Shown here in pieces: positions 23,076 to 34,230 of a stretch of 36,282 bases of DNA. The stretch comes from Saksenaea vasiformis B4078. Taxonomy: Eukaryota > Mucoromycota > Mucoromycetes > Mucorales > Saksenaeaceae. Below the pieces are notes generated by a model, which was not told where the DNA came from, made no database searches, and was given only the letters and a program-made list of their open reading frames with translations. The position numbers were made by a program, and so were the translations under genes. How positions within the stretch are numbered: position 1 is the stretch's first letter; every line of letters begins with the position of its first letter. The DNA lies in NCBI GenBank assembly GCA_000697055.1, contig JNDT01002368.1, forward strand, positions 1-36,282, given 5' to 3'.

Positions 23076-23870
23076 CTACCCTAAACCTTACCCTAGACTT
23101 TAGTTTTGCTAAAACGCTTCAATTAACATCTGGATAGAAAGATTGTTATAATAAATAAGACGGTGATATAGCCATAGCTCGTAATGAAAATTGCAGTTTG
23201 CAAAAGTCCATGGTTGTGTAAGATTTATGGTCCCTAAAAAAATGGAAAGAGAAAAAGGAGCGAAAGAAATGTCGAAGGCACCAGAGTACCCATACCAATC
23301 CTTCATTCGATTACTGCTTTTCTTTACCTGCATCCATAGCGTCTACAAAACATCTGTATTGCCTGGAATTACCTTTACTTATCTTCTCGTAATGACGTCC
23401 CGGTCAGCTTGATTGATCTGCAGTATATTATGCAGTAATTAGACTACACCTTACATCGGCTAAAATCACTCAGCTCTTGCTAATATTATATTTGATTCCG
23501 CCTTGAGCATCAATTTGCTTATCACTCTTTGTATATTTGGTTGAGAACCTTATCGTCCTTTTACTCACGCCGGGGCGAGATTCGATCTCTGCAAGCTTAT
23601 TTCTCGCTCGGTCTCCTTCTCTGACAACTTCTTATTGACCCTTTTCACTTTGCAAGTATTTCAGTCCCAAAGATCACCATAGCCCGCGCAAAAAGTCTAA
23701 CGAAGCCTTCGAATGCATCGTACCTTGTTAGGAAAGTTGGATTCAATGTACAGACTATCTTCTGGCCGACACACACACAAAAAGAAGTCCAAAACATTGC
23801 GTCATTTGGCCATTGTCCTTAAGCTGGAAATTTAGACAACAATAATACCTCATCTCTCTTTCTTTATTTC
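23076..23870. other. Intergenic, upstream of the Fanzor-like pseudogene
   Basis: No supported coding region. Immediately before the ATG at 23871 is a CTCTCTTTCTTTATTTC leader, like those of functional genes in the window. Confidence 0.45.
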
Positions 23871-26800
23871 ATGGAACAAATTGCTTTACCCACAGTGCGT
23901 AGTAGCGCTCTAAGAAAAAGAAAAAGGCACAGCGATCCAGAAATATCTTCTGAACAAGCAAAGACGGTATTGCTTGAAATATTCGCGCGCAGATTGGATT
24001 ATATTATTGAGAAAGAGCTCTGGAAGCACGAGAGCAACCGTTCTTTGGTGAAGAATCCAGAAAAAGTATCCGATAGGCTAAAGGAGAAAAAGCTGAAGAC
24101 GCAAGAGAAGAACATAAACCGATTGCGATTAAATTTAGAAAAGGCGGACGTGGTTCCGAGGGGATGTCTGGAAGAGGCAGATAAGGAAGCAAATGTACCG
24201 AAAGGAACGACCAGAAGAAAAGTATTTTCCCAGCTACGCTCGCAGATACTTGCTGACCTGTAGAGAGAGTTTGCTGTGACCAACTTCGACAGCATTCTGA
24301 CATCAGTAAAGGCCAGAGGAAAGCCCTGATCGCCCTAAAAAGAAGGATAACCAAGAAGTTACGTTCAGGACATGCACAACTTCCTTGAACTCCATCCTTC
24401 GATCGGGTCTTGACGAACCGTTGAGACAACATTTTATAGATACCTTGGTTTCTACCATGGAAGAGTCCACCAACTATATCTCTGATCTGGCGGCCGTAGC
24501 ACAGAGTACAATGTTGAAATACGTCTCATCATCATGTACCCTTGATCCAGTAACGAGTTCAGCGAAGATCGAATCAGGACAACCAATAACCGGCTTTGAT
24601 GTCAGAACGGTGCTTTCAGATGAAAAAATCCGCTGTAAGGATCTCCTGAAGGATGGCCACATCGCATCTATAGCCGTAGCCCCAGAGAACATAAAAGAAT
24701 TCGTTGACCAAAATCCTAGCAAATGGAACGATGGCTTCCTTTGTTTGTTTGACCAAACGCGTATTCAATTCATTCACGGCCTATACTTTTCCAAGCAAGG
24801 AAGTAGATCTAAAGACAAACACGAATTATGGGCGCGGTTGCAGCACCCTATCCTTGATAATCAGCCAAAAATTCTTGATGGCCTGTCACGGACAATGTTT
24901 TCAATTAAATCAATACGCGACGAATCTCTCGAATTATGTGGGATGGACCTTTTACAAAAAAGTATGAATAATCTATTACGTGTTTTGCTCCGGATGAACC
25001 ATGCACCAAAACTTGAAGAAAAATCTCGGCAAACCATTGAGAAAGCAAAGGAAGAAAGGACGAAGAAGATCGACGAAAAAAGATCTGTGCAGCATCCACA
25101 TCGAAGAAAAGCTCTCAAGCAAAAGACCAAAAAAGAAAAGAAGGAGTCAACAATCTGAAAAAGCAGATGGAAAAAGTAGGCGATGGGGAGACACTGATAA
25201 GACTTGCCACACGAGCTTCAACATGCGTCGAAGCAATAAAAAAAATTCGAAGTTTCATTGCAAACAAAGGCGAAAGTGAAGCCAAAGTCAATGCGAAGAA
25301 AGGGGAATAAACTAGAGGACAACGCGACGACTGCGACAAAAGAACTAAGTTTAAAAATGCCAGTGAACTCTCTATTTACACGATGACAGGAAAAAGAAGC
25401 AGAGCTCCTGATGTCAAATGGAGCAAAAGAAAACACAGTGTTTGAAAGCGTAGAAGAAACATTGGAACAGGCAGAGGAGGAAGATGACGGAACTAAACAA
25501 AACGATCGGGAGAAAAGAGAGCTCAGTCGACGAAGACTAGGAGTATTGCAAGCAATTAGCAGAAAGCTTCTGGAGTCAACGGATATCACAGGGATGGTTA
25601 CCGCTGAAGATGTGCTGGCTGTCTCACACGACGATGATTCGTTTCCTGCTTAAGAAATGGACGTGGTGATCAATATTGCGAATTGTTTAAGACCCTACGT
25701 TCCTCGAGGGAAGGTCGGACCGGCCATTAGTCTACGTCTAAACGTCGTGATCTTGTCAAATATGCTTCTTCAGGCGGCAGGATACGATAGATCCCTCTTG
25801 AACATCTGCCCATTGGTTAGTCCTGCGCCTATTCATGCATTGCGTTAGATGCAGCCACCGTCTATGAGCTGTTTGGGTCCGATTCTGCTGGAACGGATTT
25901 GTACAAGCTAGATCGGTCAGTTTTTTCGAGACTAGATGACGCAATTCCAGACAAGCGAACTATCCTGGGGTCATTCTTTGATCTGTAGGCTATCGAACAG
26001 CTATGCAAACGCCGGGGATTGACGCCGCGATGGCGTATAACCGTAACTCCGCAACTTACTGCGATCATTGATGGTGATATTTGTGGGAATCGGAGGGCTA
26101 CGAGTTCTAGATATGAGGAAAGGCGCAAAAAGAACCGTGGTAAAGGAATACTGGACGTCTCAAAAGATACTACTCATTCACAAAGTACACACGAGATTGC
26201 AAAAGCTATCGAAGATACAGCGTCAAATATAAAGGCCCTTGAATTGACAGAGCGCCAGGAATTGAAGTCGGCTAAGGGAGTTACGGAATTGATCGAGCGT
26301 CTATGCGATTCTCATCGAGAACAGCAAGCGATCGATTGTGTTTAACGAAGTTGCGGTGCTCCAGCAGTACATGACAGGTCGTGAAGGGTTGAAAGCCGCG
26401 CGACTTAACTACTGCAAAATCCAAACAGACTTGAATGAGGTACGAAACGAATTGGCAGATACACGCAGGAAGAGATACAGGTTGCATCAGGTAAACAATA
26501 TGCTTAAAATCTAGTCTGCGGAAAATCTGATGACGATATATTATAATACGCAGATTCTCAAAGAACACAAAAAGAAGAAGGGAAAGAGTCATGCTGAAGG
26601 TGAAGAAGAGGAAAATGCGAAATGCGAAGATGAAAAGGAGGAGATCATCATGTGCAGGCCTGAAATTTGGAAACGCCCTTGATGTGAAGAAAGCACGGAT
26701 CGATTGGACATTAGTGTTCTTCTCGAAGAGGCAAGACTGGATGCCAACAAAACAGTGACATTCAGTGGGACAGATTACGGGTTATGCATGATGCCAACCA

Positions 26801-27762
26801 ACGTACCAATCTTCCCTGAGTGTGCAGACTTCCGTCTACAGCTATTAAGCTATCCTAACGACGTCGATATAGCAAGCGTTAACCCGGCGATGTTAAAACT
26901 GCCAAAACCGATACGTGTCAGAGCAGCGTCCTTGGATGAGACGACACTTGGGAGAACGTTTCGGCGGAAACGTGAGCGGCGCAAGAGGATAAGCAAATTT
27001 GTTAGTCATCCATAACTGCTTAGACATAGCCCATGGTTCTAGTCAAATGTAGAAGTCCATGCGACTGAAAGTCTGATAAAAGAAGCGGCTACGGTAAAAG
27101 CTACAACTCTAGATGAAGTAATATGTTGTCAAGAGGTAGGCTTTTATATCATCTGAATGAACGTAAATGATTCATGTTCGTAGCTCGGGCGTGAATGCCG
27201 CGTGGCGCTTAGAGGCTTTTATCATAGCAAACTATGGCACAAAGAAAAAACTACTCAAGCCTTATACAAAGCAAACGTCTACGACAGAGCAGTTGCGGAC
27301 GAGAGGCGGAAAATCAAGGAGGAAGTGGCATTACGGGGGACTGGAAAGGATGTAATCCCTATCCTTGCGATCGCGAACCAGGGAACATGTATCGGCTCGA
27401 CGATTTAAGGACATGCAAGACGAGGGGGCAAATGGCTCCGACAGAGACACAGCAGGTACACTCCAGTCTGTTTGACCGACGAGTTCCGTCCCTCGCAGAC
27501 ATGTACGTGTTGCTTTCAAAGAGTCGTACATCCAAGATGCCGTCGGTTCATCGACGATCAGTGGCGAAAGAGGACGATTAACGGAACCTCACGATATATC
27601 AGTCCTGCATGCATCTCGTATAAAACCGGGCGTTCCATGCAAAACAGAGATGTCCAGGCCGCGATGGCCATTGGATTGGCTATGATCAGCAATTTATTCT
27701 CACCTGAAAGACGGACGATAAAGCCCTTCAACCCCAGCCCCAGCGCTGAAAACCTTTTCTAG
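23871..27762 (+). pseudogene. Decayed Fanzor/TnpB-like RNA-guided nuclease gene
   Basis: A near-continuous coding trace starts at the ATG at 23871 and ends at the TAG at 27760-27762, switching between two frames. The N-terminal part is helical and basic. The segment AIEQLCKRRGLTPRWRI follows near 25990. A RuvC-I-like TFSGTDYG lies near 26759-26782. IPILAIANQGTCIGS sits at the RuvC-II position without its glutamate. DEFRPSQTCTCC follows, then the RuvC-III NRDVQAAMAI near 27640. Introns remain recognisable at 26491-26553, 27001-27042 and 27136-27183, all phase 0. Lesions include stops at 24261, 25308, 25651, 25846, 25986, 26680 and 27406, and frameshifts near 24330, 25150, 25390, 25845 and 26340. 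The second zinc knuckle reads CISY, so one cysteine is lost. The family call rests on motif order, not on a search. Confidence 0.72.
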
Positions 27763-28243
27763 CCGATGCCACCGTTCAGGTACCACAACTTCAGAATTAG
27801 CAACGTTATTGACGTCTATTCAATCGGTGCGTACAATCGTTGACAAAAGCCGCACAAGCGACAAGTACCTATTATCCAACTACATATACGGCGATATCTT
27901 ATAATATTGGTAGACTGAGTTGACCGGCAACCATCGCATGATGGAATTATATAACAGGTTGGCTTTGAAACATCTCCTGAAACTGGTATATTTGATGTGG
28001 CTTATAGACATGTTATACCGAGTTAGGAACACCACAAGTACGACTCATGATTTCCTTGAGCAATCCCCTGACGCACGGTGCAAATTCTGTCGAGTGATTT
28101 ACTGATCTGTACAACAAAATATTGCAGAAAGTTTATGAATGGATAATGCATGACGTTCAACAGAAAAAAAAAAGAAAGAAGTAAATACAAGGAACATGAT
28201 CGAATATGGAAAATAAAACAAATGACATGGCTATAGGGCATGG
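27763..28243. other. Intergenic between Fanzor-like pseudogene and convergent membrane-protein gene
   Basis: No supported gene. If the Fanzor-like element had a guide RNA and right end, they would be expected here just after the coding region, but I see no clear terminal repeat. Confidence 0.45.
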
Positions 28244-29224
28244 TTACTGGGGGGGCCTATCTGTGAAGTCGTTCTCTTTTCGCCATTCTTCGCCGTAAAG
28301 CCTGGCTCGCTTTGCGATTCGTACACTCCAGACAGTGCCCACGATGGCTAGTGCCACAGTGATGGACATGACAATAGCTGTACCGATAACGAAGATCTGG
28401 TCGATCGTAAGACTGGTGCCTTCTATCATTATCACCTTGATAACAAACTCGACCATCAAGAAAAATCCCCAAAGTCCTGTCATAGCATAGCAAGACAAGC
28501 GGAATCCCGGAACGTACTCCCATGACCACTCCATCCGAGTCAGCGCATGATGATTTCCCTCGCGATCGATCCATTCTATTTTTGGCATTTCAGACATCAT
28601 TTGTTGACCGATCAAGAAAGTAAGCGGTCGGACTGTAAACCATTTCGTCTCGATCGGGATCAGTGTTATAAGGAACATAGATGCTATAAGAGCTGTCGTA
28701 GTGGAATCTCGTAACAAAGCTACCCGCGCGTCACCTAATTCAAACACAGATGAATGAGCCTTCCCGAAAAAAAAATGAAAAGAAACAACAACAGCAAACA
28801 TACCACTGATCAGTGTCAAGATAGCTGACAGAACAAACGACAAGACGAAAATGCATCCCAGAATATCCACTCGTCGCTTTCTGATAGCTGTGAAAATCAC
28901 ATTTATCAAGGGAGGAACACCAGAAAGGATCAGCGCGTAGATCACCTTGATATACATCTTGGTGACATAATAGATTACAAGTGGTAGACCGATGTCGATA
29001 AAAAGCATCAGTCCGAATGCTCGCAACTGGCGGAACATAATTGCACGGTTCACTTTTTTCGCTTCCAACTTTTGAGCTTCCATCTTTTGGGCTTCATCTG
29101 ATCGGTCTGAAGAATAATTATCATCCAAAAGATTCTCGGAGGATCGTCGAACAGGAACTCGTGTTTTATGGGAAGATCCGTCGCTGGTATCGATGGGGAC
29201 AGAGGTATAGTCTTTGCTTGACAT
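28244..29224 (-). CDS. VC0807-like multi-pass membrane protein, 303 aa
   Basis: Two exons on the minus strand: 29224-28804 and 28734-28244 (912 nt), with a 69-nt intron at phase 1. About 65 polar, Ser-rich residues precede the membrane domain. Then come FGLMLFIDIGLPLVIYYV, VIYALILSGVPPLINVIF, a charged IRKRRVDILG turn, ILGCIFVLSFVLSAILTLISG, and after the exon junction TTALIASMFLITLIPI. Two more long hydrophobic helices lie near the C-terminus. The D-x-GLPL...Y / ALxLSxxPP / RKRRVDxLG signature is that of the VC0807-like family seen in bacteria and fungi. Its function is unknown; the cytosolic N-terminus could be phosphorylated. Start chosen as the ATG after a TATA box 71 nt upstream. Confidence 0.85.
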   Translation of the reverse strand: MSSKDYTSVPIDTSDGSSHKTRVPVRRSSENLLDDNYSSDRSDEAQKMEAQKLEAKKVNRAIMFRQLRAFGLMLFIDIGLPLVIYYVTKMYIKVIYALILSGVPPLINVIFTAIRKRRVDILGCIFVLSFVLSAILTLISGMFAVVVSFHFFFGKAHSSVFELGDARVALLRDSTTTALIASMFLITLIPIETKWFTVRPLTFLIGQQMMSEMPKIEWIDREGNHHALTRMEWSWEYVPGFRLSCYAMTGLWGFFLMVEFVIKVIMIEGTSLTIDQIFVIGTAIVMSITVALAIVGTVWSVRIAKRARLYGEEWRKENDFTDRPPQ

Positions 29225-29294
29225 GACAGGATTTGAAAAGAAGAAGGGAGGAGAGGATGATATTTTTTGATTTCGATGGAAATGAAATTTGCCG

Positions 29295-29302
29295 TATATA
29301 TA
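29295..29302 (-). promoter_or_regulatory. TATA box of the VC0807-like gene
   Basis: TATATATA lies about 71 nt upstream of the ATG at 29224 on the minus strand, in a G+C-rich surround. This is a reasonable core promoter position. No experimental support. Confidence 0.45.
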
Positions 29303-31082
29303 TGCGTGCGCGTATTGTGTTCGTGACACAAAAATAACAAGTCAGCCCTCTGTTGTTGCTCAGCACTAGGGAATCGGTCAATACTCGCTCAATTTGGACA
29401 TAATATTCACCGGCGTACATCCGTTTGTGGCGGTGGCGTTTGGCCAATCACAATGTGGATAGAATGGCACAGGCAGAGCATCCCATCGTTCACTCCGACT
29501 TGCGGGGATGCAGGAGACTATTCCTGTCAATGTGGCTAGATTATCAGTCTGCTACTACAAAAGAAGGTTCCATTTCGTGCTACGTGTTTTTTCTTTCTTT
29601 TTTTTTTATTCAGAATGAATTTCGCTCAGCGTTTGCATATCACAGACAGTGAGTTGACATCATCACGACCGGTAGCTTGGTTACCGACACAATGCCAAGA
29701 AAAAATCAGCTTGTGCGTTTTACATTTGGAAGCCTTCCTCCACATGGCAACATGAAATGCATACGCTTATAGGGCAGCTGATAAACATATATGCACTGAT
29801 TGTTTATCTATGTGTTAGGGCGGCGAAGACATGTGTCTTAGCTGTCGAGAAAATCTATCAAAGACAGGGATTTTTGCAAACAGCACCGGACTTAAAGACG
29901 TTCACCATTTGTATTCTCGTCGCGATAGCATAGATCGCTGCTCTGTATCGACAGGGTAATCGATGGTGAGGCTTCAGATACAGACAGTTTGATAACGGGC
30001 GCTCTAATGCCTTTATCTGCCGCCCTACGCATCATGATCTGGTAACCTGTTCATCAGAACAAGAAAACTATATTTTTCTTTATTTGGAAATAAAATCGTG
30101 CACGCATGTATACCAGCAATGACCTTCCGAGACAGCTGCTCGGTCCCTAGCAGATGATGAAACATTTGATTGCCTGTACGCTGTATTTCTGATCGAACGC
30201 ATATTCAGCTCTTTCCGTTTGAAACGATCGATACGTGGTACGTAAGTTAAAATTTATGATCTCAAGCGATACTGCAACTCGCATAGAGGAAGGTTACCAA
30301 CTTGCCGACGCATGATGAAGTAAATTTAGCACACCAGTAAGGTTTGCGGTCTGCCAGTCAGCAGTGGACAAAGTTTACCAAAGCAGGACCCTGGCACTGA
30401 GCATAATCCGCCAAGACATGGTGACCTCTGTGGCTCGTCGGCGACTGGAGGGTTATTGACGTACAAGGTTAGATGCATCCACGCTATCCGCGTCTGTGTT
30501 GATATTCACCAACTTCGCAGCATCACAGCTTCTGCTACACGTAACATTAACTAACTCTTATACAAACGTCCGAAATAATATAAAACAGATACTGACGCCC
30601 GGGAACAATTAAAAGGACATGTATAATGATGCAAGATTTGAGGCTGTGTTTCCTTTTTGTCCCTGGATCGAATGGATCCTGCGGAGAACCGGGCTAACCG
30701 CCCTCTTTGATGGTGTCGCAGCGATAAGCACAAAACGCTGTCCCACAAACATCCACTACGTGCAAGGCATATTTTATATTTTGTAGTGCATGACATAAAC
30801 CGTCGCAAACATAGCTATAGTGCGCTTATTATTATACTCCCAAACTCAAGTACGGCCCATTGAATCACAAGAACCTGAATCGTTATAAAACCTAACACAT
30901 CCTCTACGCAATCAATCCATGAAGCGGTACAAAACAAAAAGAAACAATGATCAGACAATTTAAACGTGGAGGTTCATTGTCGGCAATTTTATTTATATCT
31001 AAAATTTGAACCGGTTTACTAAAGAACGAGATGTCAAACAACGTTGTTAGTATACGTTTTTTCATCTAGCACCGTTTATAAA
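29303..31082. other. Gene-free 1.8-kb interval
   Basis: I find no coding region that can be supported on either strand and no clear repeat. The 31016-31082 end is probably the 3' end of the RPL26 transcript and may include a last intron. Confidence 0.5.
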
Positions 31083-31670
31083 CTATAACATTACCTGCTG
31101 CATAGCATCCTTCTTAGCCTTGCGGTCGAGGAGAGCCTGTCGGTTCTTGTCGATCTTCACCTTGGTAACAACAACATTGGAGGGGTGGATGCCAATGGGA
31201 ACAGTAGCACCTGTAAGAACGAAAAAGAAAACGACTAAATGCGAGGGGTCTCCATGTGTCATTATTACATACCGTTAACCTTCTCGCGGTTGACACGCTC
31301 AATGTGAATAACCCACTTCTTGCGGTAGACCTGAACAACCTTGCCTTCACGGCCCTTGTAGGTACCACGGACGACCATGACTTCGTCATCCTTGCGGATG
31401 GGGATAGAGCGAGTCTAATGTCGAGAAATCAAACGTCAACGCTCATGTACTTGTTCGACTGTCGTGTAGAATGACTTACGTTGTACTTCTCCCGGAGCTC
31501 CTTGGACAAAGCCGAGCTCATGATCTTCTGGCGAATGTGGGAGGGTGCAGTGAAGTGAGCCTTTCTGCACTTGCGGCGGGAAGAGCTAACGTCTATAATT
31601 CAATCCATGAGCATCATCATCCATCCATGGCAAACGGAATGCCATCCAACTCACCGGCACTGAACTTCAT
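31083..31670 (-). CDS. RPL26: 60S ribosomal protein L26 (uL24)
   Basis: Four exons on the minus strand: 31670-31655, 31592-31480, 31414-31273 and 31210-31083 (399 nt, 132 aa). The N-terminus [19 protein letters not shown], the KOW segment ([26 protein letters not shown]) and [19 protein letters not shown] are unmistakable for eukaryotic uL24, a large-subunit protein near the polypeptide exit tunnel. The first coding exon is only 16 nt, as in many intron-rich ribosomal protein genes. The last codons before the annotated TAG read CAG followed by GTAATG. An alternative is a terminal intron at 31094-31019 that uses a perfect TACTAAC branch point and joins directly to a TAA, giving a 129-aa product. 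Confidence 0.96.
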
Positions 31671-31794
31671 GTTGGAGACACTGCACAAAGGAGGGTTCCA
31701 TGGCAACACGCTCCTCCACCTGCTATGGCACATCCGTGGTCGGCGGACGTTCGCCGTCCTAATCCGGTCCGCACCCCGGTGGCCTTCCTACACT

Positions 31795-31802
31795 TATTTA
31801 AA
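31795..31802 (-). promoter_or_regulatory. Possible TATA-like element of RPL26
   Basis: TTTAAATA on the minus strand lies 125 nt upstream of the RPL26 ATG. The position is plausible if there is a leader of about 90 nt. Weak support. Confidence 0.3.
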
Positions 31803-32579
31803 AGAGCGCTCGAATAGATAACAAGGATGGTCTCGGTGTATCAGTTTTTAGACAATTGGGCGGCAGCTCAAATAAGCTTTAGGCTAGGGAAGCAGTTCGT
31901 CCTGCGTGCTGTGTTCTTGAGCCTTGCGTGGGAAAGTAAATATCTTTGCATCAACTTAAAATGCATCATGCTGGTTCATCGTGATAGGAGGCTCCCGGAT
32001 ATCCAAGTAGATAATATGTTTCAGATAACGCTGACGTATAGATAGTTAAAGGGACGTATGAACCTCTTTTCTCTCTTTGGCTTTGTCTTGCTTAAAAAGA
32101 AAAAAGGAAATCATGATGAGGATTACTTATAAGCGTTTTATTTATTATACAGCCCAGAACCTTGAGAAAATCTCTGTGACCTGACAAAGGCCACCGCGAA
32201 AACTCTAAAAAAGTGACGCTTCGTGTGCGTTCATGGAACCAGTTCAAGTTCCTCTTAGTCGATAAGTAGTTAGGGATCTCAAGTCCAAAAGCGGAGTTTA
32301 GGACAGATTCTGATGCAGAAGGACCACAAAGAAATCAAAGTTTATGCTGCTCTCGAGCGCAACACGTGTAGAATGATAAAAAACAGGAATGCTATGATAA
32401 TAATGAATATTCGGCAAGCGTTGCCACATGATGTATAACTTAAGCAAGCAATTTAATGTTTCTCGACGCCCTCCACCAAATACCATTGAAAACAAAAGGC
32501 AATACTTCATTCAACAAACAATATCTCATCGCTATATCTCTTATTTTATAGTAACAATAAACCTATCCCACGGGCCCAT
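31803..32579. other. Intergenic, no supported gene
   Basis: A short interval between RPL26 and the carbonic anhydrase gene, both on the minus strand. I see only scattered short frames. Confidence 0.5.
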
Positions 32580-33554
32580 TTAATGATGATAAATATCCTG
32601 CAACGCCTCGTTGTTATTCACGGCCCAATCCAACTTCTTTGCTCGGCTATATTTTCTATGAGTGATCACAAGTCCACGTAAAAGATGAAAAACTTACCCA
32701 TCCTCGATATCATATGCCCATGCATGCACAGTCAACTTCTGACCGTTCTTCCATGCGTTCTGCACAATTGTTGAATGACAAACATTCTTTGCTGAGTTAA
32801 TAGCATTGAACTCCACAAGTTTGTGGATACGCTGCAGGTCTGTTGGTAAAGCTTTCAATTCTTCCTCGTGCACTACAGCAAACTTAGTCAAAATAAACTA
32901 GTACTAGCGACTTACGTCGATAAACATCCTTAATGTTACGAAGCCAATTGTCAATCAGACCAAACTGTTGTTTGTTGTATGCCACAGTGACACCGCCGCA
33001 GTTGTAATGGCCTGGAGAGGTTACACTACTAAGAAGGAGGAATAAAAAGAAGTCGAGTAACCTTACCACACACAATAATGTGTTGGACCTTCAAAACCTC
33101 GACGGCGTACTGGATGACGGAGAGACAGTTGAGATCGGAATGATTAACAACATTGGCAATGTTACGATGCACGAAGATTTCACCAGGTCCGAGTTGGACG
33201 ATTTGGTTTGCAGGCACGCGTGAATCCGAGCAACCTCGTTATGATTCAGCGAAACGATCAGTACAATAAGTACAATTTACCTATCCAGAGGATCTTGGGC
33301 TCCTGTTTCAAAGCGATATTCTTGAAAAAGTTGGGGTCTTCTCGGACCACTGCTTCGGCCCAGCGACGGTTATTTTCTAATAGACCGTCAAGTGTGGAGT
33401 CGGCAGGATCAAAGCGATTAATAGCAGACGATGTGGTGTTACGGGCACAGTCATCGTCATTTGCACGTTGCGACGAGGAAGAAGTTAAGATCAACGGCTC
33501 AATTCGGTTGGGATCACGAATGAGAATATCCTTGTTCTGTGAGTTTGCCGACAT
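32580..33554 (-). CDS. Beta-carbonic anhydrase, 262 aa
   Basis: Five exons on the minus strand: 33554-33281, 33234-33067, 33011-32916, 32872-32698 and 32655-32580 (789 nt, phases exact). The enzyme interconverts CO2 and bicarbonate. Zinc ligands are visible in order: C93 and D95 in GCSDSRVPA, and H149 and C152 in GHYNCGG. The flanking [11 protein letters not shown] motif is typical of beta-class enzymes. Compared with compact family members it has an N-terminal extension of about 55 Ser/Asn/Asp-rich residues before [15 protein letters not shown]; it does not look like a strong mitochondrial presequence. The protein ends in LQDIYHH. In fungi this class supplies bicarbonate for carboxylations and CO2 sensing. 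Confidence 0.95.
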
Positions 33555-34230
33555 TTGTGTATAAAGTAGAAAAAGCTGTAACAAAAGGTAAAACCAGATA
33601 GGGCTTATCAGTTTTAGACTTATTTTTTGGGGTTCCCAGTCTTTGGGATTTGATCTTCCGACTGACCGCTGGGCGACAGAAGTTGGGCGAACCCAAGACT
33701 CAGATGGCGTATCCACCAAACTGCTTACTAAATTAACTTTTTACGCGTTTCTTTGAGATACGAATAAGAATTGGTGCTTAGAATATAATGCTTAGAGTTA
33801 CTAAATGAGAAAGGTTTAGTTCAATCCGTGATTTACTTGTTGTTTTGGGGTTTTGTTTTTTGGGTTTTGAGGCTGTTTGACATCTCATCTTTTTTTTTTG
33901 CGGGTCTCTAAAATGGTCCCACACCATCGGTTAAAATTGTTGGTTAGTCTGACTTTTAACATGAACCACACTACTGTTTATTGTGTAAGAATTTGCGCTG
34001 CTCGAGATTAAATTTTGCGTTTGGATAAGATAAAGTAAGAGTACTGTCTCTCTCGATTGATATGATTTACTTACCACAAATTATACAATCAAAGATAAAA
34101 GTTTGAGGGAAGTGAAGACAGTGATTGTTAGAAATATATTTACAAAAAGTTGAACTTGCCGTAAACGTAAAGATCTAAATCCCTGTCATCCGAATGTGAC
34201 AAGAGAAACCACATTCGTAGTGGCGATTTA
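33555..34230. other. Intergenic between carbonic anhydrase and the second Fanzor-like gene
   Basis: About 680 nt without a supported gene. It contains T/G-rich low-complexity sequence around 33840-33900. It is the 3' flank of the second Fanzor-like gene and would be the place to look for a guide RNA and element end. Confidence 0.5.

Noticed and set aside
23571..23615. Sequence resembling a tRNA B box (GATTCGATC) near 23580
   Set aside because: The flanking bases do not form a proper T-arm or acceptor stem and no A box is found at the right distance.
27001..27042. Stop codon at 27013-27015 as a lesion of the decayed Fanzor-like gene
   Set aside because: It lies within a recognisable 42-nt intron (GTTAGT...CTAG) whose removal keeps the frame.
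30551..30808. 85-codon minus-strand open frame
   Set aside because: No motif, no splice partners and composition like random sequence.
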